A stretch of DNA of 14,944 nt from Clostridia bacterium. Lineage in GTDB: Bacteria; Bacillota_A; Clostridia; Oscillospirales; CAG-272. The translations under genes and the position numbers were made by a program. The notes beneath the pieces are model-generated. The model made no database searches, was not told where the DNA came from, and was given only the letters and a program-made list of their open reading frames with translations. Each line of letters begins with the position of its first letter. The first letter of the stretch is position 1. Shown piece after piece: positions 1 to 8,144 of the stretch. The stretch covers positions 1-14,944 of the forward strand of contig JAFQOB010000106.1 of NCBI GenBank assembly GCA_017395725.1, given 5' to 3'.

Positions 1-297
1 CCTACCGGTTCTACAACAATCCTCGTTGCTGTAGTTAAGGGCAAGGACGTAACTAAGGAAGGCATCAACGCTGCTATGAAGGCTGCTTCTTCTGCTTCCT
101 TCGGTTACACTGAAGAAGAACTCGTTTCTTCCGATATCATCGGTATCACATACGGTTCTCTCTTCGATGCTACCCAGACAATGGTTTCCAAGATCGGCGA
201 CGACCTCTATCAGGTTCAGGTTGTTTCTTGGTACGACAACGAAAACTCTTACACATCTCAGATGGTAAGAACTATCAAGTACTTCGCAGAACTTTAA
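1..297 (+). CDS. gap: Glyceraldehyde-3-phosphate dehydrogenase, C-terminal part (partial, 5' end outside window)
   Basis: This is the last 98 codons of GAPDH, the cytoplasmic glycolytic enzyme that converts glyceraldehyde-3-phosphate, NAD+ and phosphate to 1,3-bisphosphoglycerate. The reading frame is open from base 1 and ends at TAA 295-297. The C-terminal catalytic-domain signature is clear: [20 protein letters not shown] close to the end, where the Asn/Glu/Tyr stretch is nearly invariant in bacterial GAPDH. The catalytic Cys lies upstream of the window. Codon use is strongly biased (GCT, AAG, GTT, CTC, TCT, GAA) and unlike the AT-rich, mixed usage of every other gene here, as expected for a very highly expressed gene. 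An intrinsic terminator follows the stop after about 20 bases, so this is the last gene of its transcript. The family call is certain; the choice of gap rather than a named paralogue is by default. Confidence 0.96.
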   Translation, partial: PTGSTTILVAVVKGKDVTKEGINAAMKAASSASFGYTEEELVSSDIIGITYGSLFDATQTMVSKIGDDLYQVQVVSWYDNENSYTSQMVRTIKYFAEL

Positions 298-314
298 TTT
301 TTAAAGATACTGAC

Positions 315-350
315 AAAAATCCCAACCGATAATTTGGTTGGGATTTTTTT
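315..350. terminator. Bidirectional intrinsic terminator between gap and the minus-strand operon
   Basis: A perfect 10-bp stem, AATCCCAACC (318-327) with GGTTGGGATT (336-345), encloses an 8-base loop. Seven T follow on the plus strand (344-350). On the minus strand the same hairpin is followed by a T-run (the A-run at 315-319 on plus). It therefore ends gap transcription from the left and the yicC-to-rsmB operon from the right; the minus-strand gene stops at 352, right against the hairpin. Confidence 0.92.
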
Positions 351-351
351 A

Positions 352-873
352 TCAATTGTATTCTATTTGTTCTATTATTTCACAAATCGACTTTCTTGCA
401 TCAGTATCACATTCAGCATAAATAACCGTATTTCCTACCCTTGTGCATACAGTATAATAATCATCTGTTTTTACTGCATATACAGTAAAATTTGCTCCAC
501 TCGATTTGTATTCAACATTTGTCCCCGCCGTACCGTAACGACCGCTGTCATATCTCAAATACGACCAATACGATGCGCGGATAGAGTGTGCTTTTTTATC
601 AGAATCAAACACAAAAAAATGTAATTTTTTCTCTCCTGTTTGGAATGAAAGAGCCTTTTCCAGTCCATCGGAATTTTCTCCCCAGGCTTCAATAAATGCA
701 TCTGTTGAATCCACAGGAGTAAACCCTCTCTCTTCTGCCGCCGACCAAACTTGTTCATAAGTTGCAATAGCTTTGGGTTGACCGTGTATAGCTAAATATC
801 CCCAAATAGCCGCCAACATTGCAACAACTATTATCGGAAACAATATAAATTTTAAATTATGTTTAATATTCAA
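352..873 (-). CDS. Small membrane-anchored protein of unknown function (TTG start)
   Basis: I do not recognise this 173-residue protein. It has a short basic N-terminus, one hydrophobic segment at about residues 9-29 that could be a signal anchor, and then a soluble domain of about 140 residues, presumably outside the cytoplasm. There is no lipobox. Three Cys (about 143, 155, 164) lie near the C-terminus. The start codon is TTG at 871-873, six bases after the rsmB stop (880-882). The only nearby in-frame ATG lies within the hydrophobic segment and would break it, so TTG is preferred. A GAGAG stretch inside the last rsmB codons could serve as ribosome-binding site, so translation is probably coupled to rsmB. 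It is the last gene of the operon, directly before the shared terminator. No function is proposed. Confidence 0.72.
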   Translation of the reverse strand: MNIKHNLKFILFPIIVVAMLAAIWGYLAIHGQPKAIATYEQVWSAAEERGFTPVDSTDAFIEAWGENSDGLEKALSFQTGEKKLHFFVFDSDKKAHSIRASYWSYLRYDSGRYGTAGTNVEYKSSGANFTVYAVKTDDYYTVCTRVGNTVIYAECDTDARKSICEIIEQIEYN

Positions 874-879
874 TATTTA

Positions 880-2208
880 TCAGCTCTCTTTTATAAATCT
901 TGAAATAAAGAAACCGTCGGTCTTGTGTATATCGGGATATAACGTCAGCATACCTTTTTCCGATTTTATTCCCTTTCCAAAATCAAAATCATAAGGTCTA
1001 TATTCCTTATGCTCTGCAAGAAATCTTTCAACAACATTTTCATTTTCACGTATATTTAAAGTACAGGTGGAGTAAACAAGAACTCCCCCTTTTTTTACGT
1101 AATTCGATGATGCATCAAGTATTCTGTACTGAATATCGGGCAATCTTTCTATTGCATTCTTTTCTTTATATCGCAAATCGGGCTTTTTCGCAATAACCCC
1201 AAGTCCTGAGCAGGGAGCATCTACCAAAACTCTGTCGGCACTTTCTTTTAATTCTTCAATATACGTACTGCCGTCATGTTCTCTTGTTTCAATTATTTCT
1301 ATACCAATTCTTTTTGCACCCTTTCCAACAAGAGAAAGCTTGTTCCCGTGAAGGTCAAAAGAATATACCTTTCCTTCATTTTGCATATTCAATGCTACAG
1401 AAAAGCTTTTACCTCCGGGACAAGAGCAGGTATCAATAACGGTATCTCCCTTTTCTGCCCCCAAAACCTCGGCACACAGCTGTGATGCCTCGTCTTGAAC
1501 AAACACACGTCCGTCTTGTAATATCTCTAATGCCGATATGGGACAAGACTGCAACAGTCTTACTGCATTCTTTGCATACAAACCGTTATCTGCCTTTATA
1601 TCCTTATCTGCAAGATAGGCAAGTACAGCCTCTTTGTCGGTCTTTATTGTATTCACTCTTAAAGTCATATCGGGCGATATATTCAATGCCGATAGTATTC
1701 TTTCTGCTCTCTCAAGCCCATAATCCAAAAGCCACATTTCACAGAGCCACTGAGGGTACGAATACATTACAGATAAATATTTTATTGGTTCTTTGTCTTT
1801 ATTAGGATACAAAATGCTTTCTTTTTTTCTTATTGTCTCACGGAGCAAGGCATTTACAAATCCCGAAGCACTTCTCTTTCCGCACCTTTTACATAACTCA
1901 ACGCACTCGTTACAAGCGGCATGGTCGGGTACACTGCCCATATACATTATCTGATAAATACCCATTCTCAAAATCACGAGTATCTCTTTATCTATCTTGG
2001 CAATGTCTCTGCCTGAAAACAGCCCGATTATGTAATCGAGGGTTATCTTCCGTTCAATCGTTCCATACACGAGCGCTGTATAAAAAGCACGGTCAACACC
2101 CGTCATTCCGTGCTTTTCTATTGCAGAATCAATCTCGATATTCGGATAACTTTGCCTTATCTCGCATTTTAACAGCGATTCATAAGCAACATTTCTTACG
2201 TCTGACAT
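880..2208 (-). CDS. rsmB: 16S rRNA (cytosine-967-C5)-methyltransferase RsmB
   Basis: A 442-residue RNA m5C methyltransferase that uses S-adenosylmethionine to methylate C967 (E. coli numbering) of 16S rRNA. An N-terminal NusB-like helical domain (about 1-140) is followed by a Rossmann-fold methyltransferase domain. The SAM-binding motif reads DTCSCPGGK (259-267; the usual form is D-C-A-A-P-G-G-K). The two motif cysteines of the RsmB/NSUN family are present in DAPCSGLG (330-337) and YSTCT (379-383), and the C-terminus has the usual DGFF (431-434). Length is normal for the family. The ATG at 2206-2208 abuts the TAA of the upstream protease gene with no gap, and an AGGAG-type site lies inside that gene's last codons, so translation is probably coupled. 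The position downstream of fmt matches the Bacillus and Clostridium order. Confidence 0.95.
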   Translation of the reverse strand: MSDVRNVAYESLLKCEIRQSYPNIEIDSAIEKHGMTGVDRAFYTALVYGTIERKITLDYIIGLFSGRDIAKIDKEILVILRMGIYQIMYMGSVPDHAACNECVELCKRCGKRSASGFVNALLRETIRKKESILYPNKDKEPIKYLSVMYSYPQWLCEMWLLDYGLERAERILSALNISPDMTLRVNTIKTDKEAVLAYLADKDIKADNGLYAKNAVRLLQSCPISALEILQDGRVFVQDEASQLCAEVLGAEKGDTVIDTCSCPGGKSFSVALNMQNEGKVYSFDLHGNKLSLVGKGAKRIGIEIIETREHDGSTYIEELKESADRVLVDAPCSGLGVIAKKPDLRYKEKNAIERLPDIQYRILDASSNYVKKGGVLVYSTCTLNIRENENVVERFLAEHKEYRPYDFDFGKGIKSEKGMLTLYPDIHKTDGFFISRFIKES

Positions 2209-2898
2209 TTATCTTCTGCCTCTCCTGCCGTTTACCATAACTATCAATCTCAAAAGCTGTGCCAACGCCGTCGCAAGTGCCGCAACATAAGTCATTGCCG
2301 CCGCAGATAACACCTTTTTTGAACCCCTTATTTCTTCACTTCCCAAAATTCCGGTATTCTCTAATGCTTCAAGGGCTCTGTTACTCGCATTAAACTCAAC
2401 AGGCAACGTTACAAGCTGAAAAAGCGCCAAAGTCGCGTAAAAAATACAACCTATATATGCCAACTGATAAAACGAAAACAATATTCCTATAAGAACCAAC
2501 GGAATTGCAAGCTTCGAGCCAATATTCGTAACAGGAATAATCGCCGCACGAAGCTTCATTGGCGAATATCCAACTGCGTGCTGCACTGCATGTCCCGACT
2601 CGTGTGCGGCAACGCCTATCGCCGCAACAGATGGGTTATCGTATACTGCTTCCGATAAGTTTACCGTATTATTACGCGGGTCAAAATGGTCGGTAAGGTT
2701 ACCTGCAACGCGGTTTATTTTTACGTTATACAAACCGTTCGCATCTAAAATGCGTCTTGCCGCCTCTGCCCCCGTCATTCTTCTGGCAGATATAACAGTA
2801 CTATATTTTTTAAAAGTACTCTGCACTTTCGTCTGTGCCCACAAGGCAAGTAACATTGCCGGTACTATAAATATCAAATATGTGTAATCAAAATACAT
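2209..2898 (-). CDS. YugP-family zinc-dependent membrane metalloprotease
   Basis: A 229-residue integral membrane protein of the neutral zinc metallopeptidase family typified by B. subtilis YugP. The zinc motif HESGH (HExxH) is at about residues 99-103, preceded by the NTVNLSEAVYDNPS stretch typical of the family. A further conserved segment, PVEFNASNRALEAL, at about 166-179 may supply another metal ligand. Membrane segments: about 5-20 (N-terminal anchor), about 120-160 (one or two helices) and about 200-222. An in-frame TTG at 2902-2904 would add two residues, but AAGGTGG (2906-2912) is only one base from it and seven from the ATG at 2896-2898, so the ATG is chosen. Its place between fmt and rsmB is, as I recall, common in Clostridia and absent in Bacillus. 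Substrate unknown. Confidence 0.88.
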   Translation of the reverse strand: MYFDYTYLIFIVPAMLLALWAQTKVQSTFKKYSTVISARRMTGAEAARRILDANGLYNVKINRVAGNLTDHFDPRNNTVNLSEAVYDNPSVAAIGVAAHESGHAVQHAVGYSPMKLRAAIIPVTNIGSKLAIPLVLIGILFSFYQLAYIGCIFYATLALFQLVTLPVEFNASNRALEALENTGILGSEEIRGSKKVLSAAAMTYVAALATALAQLLRLIVMVNGRRGRR

Positions 2899-2905
2899 AT
2901 ACAAA

Positions 2906-2912
2906 CCACCTT
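2906..2912 (-). promoter_or_regulatory. Ribosome-binding site that decides the protease start
   Basis: On the minus strand this reads AAGGTGG, one mismatch from AAGGAGG. The spacing is 7 bases to the ATG at 2896-2898 but only 1 base to the in-frame TTG at 2902-2904, so it supports the ATG. Confidence 0.7.
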
Positions 2913-2928
2913 TTTTCTAAATAATATG

Positions 2929-3867
2929 TTACTTATTAGGTGTAAAAACATCTCCCTCGGCAACTTTTCTGCCGTTAATAAAGTCAGACGCCTTCATTCT
3001 GCCCTTTCCTTCGGGCAATACTCCGTCTATACCGATTACTCCCTCTCCCGTTGCAACGTATATATTGCCTTTTTCAAGGGATACAACCGTTCCCGCAACC
3101 TTGTCGCTTGTCTTCTCTGTCAAAAATGATGAACCAAATTTTATCATTCTGCCGTTCAAAAACGCAAACGATAATGGAAATGGCGACGTTCCTCTTATCT
3201 GATTATGAATATCAAACGCACTCTTACTAAAATCAACCAAGCAGTCTTCTTTCTCTATCTTCTTTGCATAAGTAGACTTGCTGTCGTCCTGCTTATATCT
3301 CTTAACTTTTCCGCTTTCAATAACCTTTATTGTAGAAAGCAAAGCATATGCGCCGAGGTCTGCAAGCTTGTCGTGCATAGTCTCAAAATTGTCTTCGTCA
3401 CGTATGGCAATTTCGTACATCTCTATCATATCGCCGGTATCAAGTCCCTCTTCCATATACATTGTCGTAATACCGGTTGTCTTTTCACCGTCTATAATAG
3501 CTCTTTGTATAGGTGCCGCACCTCTGTACTTCGGCAAAAGCGAACCGTGCACGTTTATACAACCGTATTTGGGATAATCAAGCACGTTCTTCGGCAATAT
3601 CTTACCAAAAGCAACAACCACTATAAGCTCAGGGGATAGTTCATTCAACAGTTCTGCAAATGCCTCATCTTTCAAGGTTGCAGGCTGATATACCGGAATA
3701 TTATGCTCTATTGCACTTACCTTTACAGGCGGCGGCATAAGAGTATATCCTCTGCCCTTAGGCTTATCGGGCTGTGTTATAACACCCACTATTTCATTGT
3801 CTGTGGTCAAAAGGGATTCAAAACACACCTTTGCAAAATCAGGTGTTCCCATAAATAATATTCTCAT
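2929..3867 (-). CDS. fmt: Methionyl-tRNA formyltransferase
   Basis: A 312-residue cytoplasmic enzyme that transfers a formyl group from 10-formyl-tetrahydrofolate to Met-tRNA(fMet), producing the initiator tRNA. The N-terminus MRILFMGTPDFA is the family hallmark. The catalytic region INVHGSLLPKYRGAAPIQ (104-121) holds the Asn and His of the GART active site (about 105 and 107), and the third residue, an Asp, lies in GLDTGD (141-146). The C-terminal OB-like tRNA-binding domain covers about 205-312. Length is normal. It begins 11 bases after the def stop. fmt and def are adjacent in most bacteria: fmt adds the formyl group and def removes it from the finished peptide. The ribosome-binding site is weak, so expression may lean on coupling to def. 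Confidence 0.97.
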   Translation of the reverse strand: MRILFMGTPDFAKVCFESLLTTDNEIVGVITQPDKPKGRGYTLMPPPVKVSAIEHNIPVYQPATLKDEAFAELLNELSPELIVVVAFGKILPKNVLDYPKYGCINVHGSLLPKYRGAAPIQRAIIDGEKTTGITTMYMEEGLDTGDMIEMYEIAIRDEDNFETMHDKLADLGAYALLSTIKVIESGKVKRYKQDDSKSTYAKKIEKEDCLVDFSKSAFDIHNQIRGTSPFPLSFAFLNGRMIKFGSSFLTEKTSDKVAGTVVSLEKGNIYVATGEGVIGIDGVLPEGKGRMKASDFINGRKVAEGDVFTPNK

Positions 3868-3878
3868 ATATTTCTATC

Positions 3879-4361
3879 TTATTCCTCTTCGTAAAGTTCA
3901 TCAAGCTCATCCTGTGTCAGCATCTTTGCGTGGTCAATATAAAGAACGCCGTCAAGGTGGTCAAGCTCGTGGCAAAATGCACGTGCCGCAAGTTCACTTC
4001 CCGTTACCTCAAACCATTCGCCGTTTCTGTCCATAGCCTTTACGGTAACAGTCATAGGTCTCTTTGTCACTCCGTATTTTCCCGGAACAGACAAGCAGCC
4101 TTCTATGTCTTCCTGTTCTCCCTCGGTTGCTATTATCTCGGGATTTATCATCTCAATAAGCTCTCCCGGCTCGGTCTCAACAAGCACTATACGGCGAAGT
4201 ACACCTACCTGTACAGCCGCAAGCCCGCAACCGTTTGCCGCGTGAAGCGTATCCTTCATATCATCAAGCAATTGAATTATTCTTGGGGTTATTTCTGTAA
4301 CTGGACGGCTCTTCTTTCTTAATATTTCGTCGCCCACCTTAACAATGTTTAATTTTGCCAT
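3879..4361 (-). CDS. def: Peptide deformylase
   Basis: A 160-residue metal-dependent hydrolase that removes the N-formyl group from nascent polypeptides at the ribosome exit. All three deformylase motifs are intact: GCGLAAVQ (44-51), EGCLS (87-91, with the metal-binding Cys-89) and HELDH (131-135, two His ligands and the catalytic Glu). The C-terminus is short and acidic (ELYEEE). It has an ATG start with AGGAG nine bases upstream. Gaps are 23 bases from priA and 11 to fmt. Length is usual for the type found in Clostridia. Confidence 0.97.
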   Translation of the reverse strand: MAKLNIVKVGDEILRKKSRPVTEITPRIIQLLDDMKDTLHAANGCGLAAVQVGVLRRIVLVETEPGELIEMINPEIIATEGEQEDIEGCLSVPGKYGVTKRPMTVTVKAMDRNGEWFEVTGSELAARAFCHELDHLDGVLYIDHAKMLTQDELDELYEEE

Positions 4362-4384
4362 TATATTGTTCTCCTATATTCTGT

Positions 4385-6895
4385 CTATATGTTATTGGGA
4401 TCCATATCCATAGTAATCTGAATCTTGTTTCCAAAGGTCTTTTCGCATAACGCATATATCTTCGCGAAAAATTGACGTGTAACGTTATTATTCTTGCACT
4501 TTACCACAAACTGCATACGGTACTTTTCGTTCACTTTATATACCGATGCTTCGAGGGGGCCGTATACGTTAAGTGCTAAACTGTTCTTATCGTATTCGTC
4601 TGCCTTTTCTTTTATTGTTGTATTAAGAAAAACACACGCCTTTAACAGCTCGTTTTCCGAAAATGCCGTAAGGGTTATAAGCAGCATATCACAATACGGT
4701 GGAAAAACGTAAGATTTGCGAAGCAATATCTCGTTTTTATAAAACTCAGGATAATCCTGTTTCGAGGCATAAGAAAGAATCTGATGCTCAGGGTTATACG
4801 TCTGAATTACTGCGCACCCTTTCTTATCGCTTCGTCCTGCTCTTCCTGTAACCTGTGTTATTAGGTCAAAGGTTCGTTCATTCGCTCTATAATCATCAAG
4901 ATACAGAGAAGCATCTGCAAGAATTACACCGACGCACGTAACGTTGGGAAAATCGTGCCCCTTGGTTACCATTTGTGTTCCGATAAGTATATCTGCCTCT
5001 CCGTTTCTGAAACGGTCAAGCATTGTATCAAATGCATATTTCGTTGAAGTAGTATCAGCGTCCATTCGCATAACCTTTTTGTCGGGGAAAAGAAGCTTCA
5101 ATTCCTCTTCCACCTTTTGAGTTCCAAAGCCTAAATGCTGTATGTGAACGCTTCCGCACTCGGGACATACCTCGGGCACCTTTCTTCTTGCACCGCAGTA
5201 ATGACAGGTCAGCCAACCGTTTTTCACCCTTGCTCTCATAGCGTCCTCGCCCTCGTCGGCAAACACTCTGCCGGGAGAATGGAACGTCATCGATACACTG
5301 CAATGGTCACAGGTTATCGCCTTTCCGCACATGGCACAAGACACAAAGTTATTGTATCCTCTTCTGTTTATAAAAAGTATTACCTGCTCGTTTCTGCTTA
5401 ATGATTCTTGCATTGAACGGTAAAGTGTCTCGCCTATAACCGACAGCCCCGACACCTTTGCCAAATCAAGCCTCAAATCTGATATTTTGGTTGACGGCAA
5501 AACTGCGTTACCGTATCTTTCTTTAAGTTCAACTAAATTGTATACTCCCGACTTAGCCTTATGATAGCTTTCAAGTGACGGTGTCGCCGATGCTAACAAC
5601 ATCAACGCCTTATTATATCCCGCCCTGAATCTTGCCACGTCTCGTGCGTGGTATCTTGGGGACATATCCGATTTATACGTATGCTCCTGCTCTTCGTCAA
5701 TTACTATAAGCCCTAAATTTTCAAAAGGAGCAAATATGGCAGAACGTGTTCCTATGCATACGTCAACGTCGCCTTTCTTTATTCTTCTCCACGCGTCAAA
5801 TCTTTCGCCGTTTGACAGAGACGAATGTATAACGGCAATTCTGTCTCCGTAAAAGCTTCTGAAAAGGTCCACCGTCTGCGGTGTCAGCGATATCTCGGGA
5901 ACAAGTACTATAGCCTGTCTGCCCGACTCTATCACCTCGTCTATAACGGATTTTATAACCCTAGTCTTTCCGCTTCCCGTTATGCCGTGAAGAAGAACTG
6001 CCTTAGGTTCACCCGTCCTGTATAAAGCCGATATTTTGTCATAAGCCTCTTGCTGATGGGGGGTAAGAATATTATCCTTCTTTGAAACGCTCTTTTCTTG
6101 GTAGGGGTTACGGTAAACCTCAACCTCTTCAATCTGTATAAGTCCTTTTTCGGCAAGTGACTTAAACTGAAGCCCTCCCGCCCCCGTCAAGCCTTTTAAT
6201 TCTGCCTCTGAAAGCTTTCCGCCGTTGTCTGCCAACGCCGCAATAACTGCCCTCAGCTTTTCTCCGCGAAGCTTATATACACCTTTCCCATCAATATAGT
6301 TTTCAGCCTCTTCACAGGAAATTGACAAAATAATATTCTTCTCTTTCTTTTTACCAGCTTCACGAAATACGATATCTTTTACAATAAATCCCCTCGCCGA
6401 CAAGTCGCGTAACGCTCTGTCGGTCTGTTCACCGAATCTCGCCTTTAAAGCATCATACTTTGACATAGGATTATCTCGCAAAAACATACATATATTTCTT
6501 GCATTTTCGCTGAAAGAATCAAAATCTATATTCTCTGCTAAGCTATAAACCGTATACATCTTACCGAATGCCGATACGGGTACTGCACTCTTTACAGCAT
6601 CGCCTATGGTACAAAACGTTCTGTCCTTCAAAAACACGCAGAGCTTCAAAAGTTCATCGTTCAAAAACACGTCGGGAACAACGTCAATTATCGATTTTAC
6701 TCCGTTAAAATCCGTTTTGTCTGTAATATCAAAAACAACTGCGTAAGCACTTTTATTTCCCTTACCAAAGGGTACGCTTACAACAGCACCCACAGTAACC
6801 CTACCGTGAAGATACTGCGGTATAAGATAATCGTAAACCCTGTCAATAAAGTAAGGTGCATCTAAAATATGCACCCGTGCAAACAGGTCATTCAT
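4385..6895 (-). CDS. priA: Primosomal protein N' (replication restart helicase PriA)
   Basis: An 836-residue superfamily 2 DNA helicase that recognises stalled forks and D-loops and reloads the replisome. In order: N-terminal 3'-DNA-binding domain (about 1-110), winged-helix region (about 130-260), Walker A GITGSGKT (304-311), a DEEQ box (400-403) followed by PRYHARDVA, and helicase motifs V (GTQMVTKGHDFP, 639-650) and VI (QVTGRAGRS, 681-689). Eight zinc-binding cysteines are present as four CxxC pairs (520/523, 529/532, 564/567, 577/580). About 16 extra acidic and basic residues separate the second and third pairs (roughly 541-558), compared with the usual compact spacing. The motif II box ends in Gln rather than the more usual His. 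A strong GGGAGG lies nine bases before the ATG. rpoZ lies 40 bases upstream. Confidence 0.96.
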   Translation of the reverse strand: MNDLFARVHILDAPYFIDRVYDYLIPQYLHGRVTVGAVVSVPFGKGNKSAYAVVFDITDKTDFNGVKSIIDVVPDVFLNDELLKLCVFLKDRTFCTIGDAVKSAVPVSAFGKMYTVYSLAENIDFDSFSENARNICMFLRDNPMSKYDALKARFGEQTDRALRDLSARGFIVKDIVFREAGKKKEKNIILSISCEEAENYIDGKGVYKLRGEKLRAVIAALADNGGKLSEAELKGLTGAGGLQFKSLAEKGLIQIEEVEVYRNPYQEKSVSKKDNILTPHQQEAYDKISALYRTGEPKAVLLHGITGSGKTRVIKSVIDEVIESGRQAIVLVPEISLTPQTVDLFRSFYGDRIAVIHSSLSNGERFDAWRRIKKGDVDVCIGTRSAIFAPFENLGLIVIDEEQEHTYKSDMSPRYHARDVARFRAGYNKALMLLASATPSLESYHKAKSGVYNLVELKERYGNAVLPSTKISDLRLDLAKVSGLSVIGETLYRSMQESLSRNEQVILFINRRGYNNFVSCAMCGKAITCDHCSVSMTFHSPGRVFADEGEDAMRARVKNGWLTCHYCGARRKVPEVCPECGSVHIQHLGFGTQKVEEELKLLFPDKKVMRMDADTTSTKYAFDTMLDRFRNGEADILIGTQMVTKGHDFPNVTCVGVILADASLYLDDYRANERTFDLITQVTGRAGRSDKKGCAVIQTYNPEHQILSYASKQDYPEFYKNEILLRKSYVFPPYCDMLLITLTAFSENELLKACVFLNTTIKEKADEYDKNSLALNVYGPLEASVYKVNEKYRMQFVVKCKNNNVTRQFFAKIYALCEKTFGNKIQITMDMDPNNI

Positions 6896-6935
6896 TCAGA
6901 TACACCTCCCATAATCCTTTGACTACTAAAAATTA

Positions 6936-7241
6936 TTAGTCAATATTCTTTCCCAAGGATTCCTCGACAATCTCGTATTCCTTGCTATGCAATCTGTTAA
7001 TTGCGGTTCTTACAGCCTTCTCGTCGCGGTATTCACGGCTGATAAGCGCTGCAATGCTCTTATCTGTTTCCTTGTTTGCAACAAGTTTTTCAGCGTATTC
7101 ACGCTGTGATACGTATTCGTTTGTTACTATTCTCGCGCACTTTGCAGTAGCTATAACAAGCTCGTAACGGTTGTACTTTCCTTTCTCCTGCAATTCTTCA
7201 AGAGTGGGCGAAATCTTACTTGTGTATTTCTCGTTATTCAT
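6936..7241 (-). CDS. rpoZ: DNA-directed RNA polymerase omega subunit
   Basis: A 101-residue small subunit that binds the beta' C-terminal region and helps assemble and stabilise RNA polymerase. The core motif NRYELVIATAKCAR (24-37) matches the omega signature (R-Y-x-L-V-x-x-x-A-K-x-A-R). The C-terminal half, charged and helical, is longer than in B. subtilis omega. The ATG lies inside the end of gmk, overlapping it by 8 bases in another frame, with AAGGAAAA upstream, so the two are probably translationally coupled. Two tandem TAA codons end the gene. Position straight after gmk is the classic arrangement and supports the call. Confidence 0.92.
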   Translation of the reverse strand: MNNEKYTSKISPTLEELQEKGKYNRYELVIATAKCARIVTNEYVSQREYAEKLVANKETDKSIAALISREYRDEKAVRTAINRLHSKEYEIVEESLGKNID

Positions 7242-7842
7242 AAAACTTTTCCTTCACTTCCAAACGCCTCGACGTGCGTTTTATTTCTGATTTTGTAATG
7301 TTTAATATATCTAAAGCGGCATCCCTTGCCCCTTCATTCTGGTTTATTACGACGTAATCGTATTTGTCAAAATGAGCTACCTCATTTTTCGATTGGTCAA
7401 GTCTTGCTCTGATAACGTCGTCGGGTTCCGTTCCTCTTCCCCTTAACCGTGCCTCAAGCGTCTTAAAGTCGGGCGGTAACAAGAGTATCAAAACCGAGTC
7501 GGGAAACTTCTTCTTAACGTTCATTGCTCCCTCAACCTCAATTTCAAGTATTACGTTCTTTTCATTGAGCATTTGGCGAACCTTGTCATTAAGCGTACCG
7601 TAATAGTTTCCGCAATATTCCGTATACTCTATAAGAGTATCGTTTTTTATGTTTTCTTCAAACTCCTCACGGGTTATATAGAAGTAATTAACTCCGTCAA
7701 CCTCGCCCGGTCGAGGCTTTCTGGTAGTTGCAGAAACAGATAGCGCAAACTCGTCTGACATCTCTAAAAGCTCACGCAAAACCGGGCCCTTTCCGCTTCC
7801 CGCAGGACCTGAAACAACTATAAGCAAATTCTTTTTTTCCAT
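7234..7842 (-). CDS. gmk: Guanylate kinase
   Basis: A 202-residue cytoplasmic kinase that makes GDP from GMP and ATP, an essential step in GTP, dGTP and (p)ppGpp supply. The P-loop is SGPAGSGKGPV (11-21). The GMP-binding region contains SVSATTRKPRPGE (35-47) and EYTEYCGNYYGT (72-83), with the tyrosines and arginines typical of the family, and the lid region has RLRGRGTEPDD. Pro-20 replaces the Thr usually found after GKG in guanylate kinases; the P-loop Gly and Lys are intact, so activity is expected. The ATG has AAAGGGTG eight bases upstream. It overlaps rpoZ by 8 bases and follows remA by 24. Confidence 0.96.
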   Translation of the reverse strand: MEKKNLLIVVSGPAGSGKGPVLRELLEMSDEFALSVSATTRKPRPGEVDGVNYFYITREEFEENIKNDTLIEYTEYCGNYYGTLNDKVRQMLNEKNVILEIEVEGAMNVKKKFPDSVLILLLPPDFKTLEARLRGRGTEPDDVIRARLDQSKNEVAHFDKYDYVVINQNEGARDAALDILNITKSEIKRTSRRLEVKEKFYE

Positions 7843-7866
7843 ACCTAAATCACCCTTTGCTTCCTG

Positions 7867-8136
7867 TCATAAAACGTCGTCGTAAGATGTATTGTTATCC
7901 GTAACTCCGTTAAGTCTGTCGGTAATTCTTTCTGTAGGAAGCGCCGACAGTATTACATGCTCGCTGTCTGTAACTATAACCGACTTCGTCTTGTGTCCGC
8001 AGGAAACGTCAATCACTCTTCCCTCTTCCTTTGCATCCTGTACCAATCTTTTAATAGGCGAGGAATCGGGACTTGCAATGGCAACAACCCTGTTTGATGC
8101 GACCATATTACCAAAACCTATATTTATAAATAACAT
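7867..8136 (-). CDS. remA: RemA/DUF370 family regulatory protein
   Basis: An 89-residue protein close to B. subtilis RemA (YlzA), a DNA-binding protein that activates biofilm matrix operons and osmoprotection genes. The N-terminus FINIGFGNMVASNRVVAIAS, the segment SPDSSPIKRLVQDAK (21-35) and VIVTDSEHVILS (53-64) match that family almost position for position. It has an ATG with GAGGT six bases upstream, eight bases after the yicC stop. The yicC-remA-gmk order is the same as in Bacillus. Family membership is certain. The regulatory targets in this organism are unknown, and the matrix role should not be assumed outside Bacillus. Confidence 0.94.
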   Translation of the reverse strand: MLFINIGFGNMVASNRVVAIASPDSSPIKRLVQDAKEEGRVIDVSCGHKTKSVIVTDSEHVILSALPTERITDRLNGVTDNNTSYDDVL

Positions 8137-8144
8137 AGCCTACC

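Noticed and set aside
6921..6941. Imperfect AT-rich palindrome over the rpoZ stop, considered as terminator
   Set aside because: The stem is weak, with almost no GC and no following T-run; priA follows closely with a strong ribosome-binding site, so read-through is expected.
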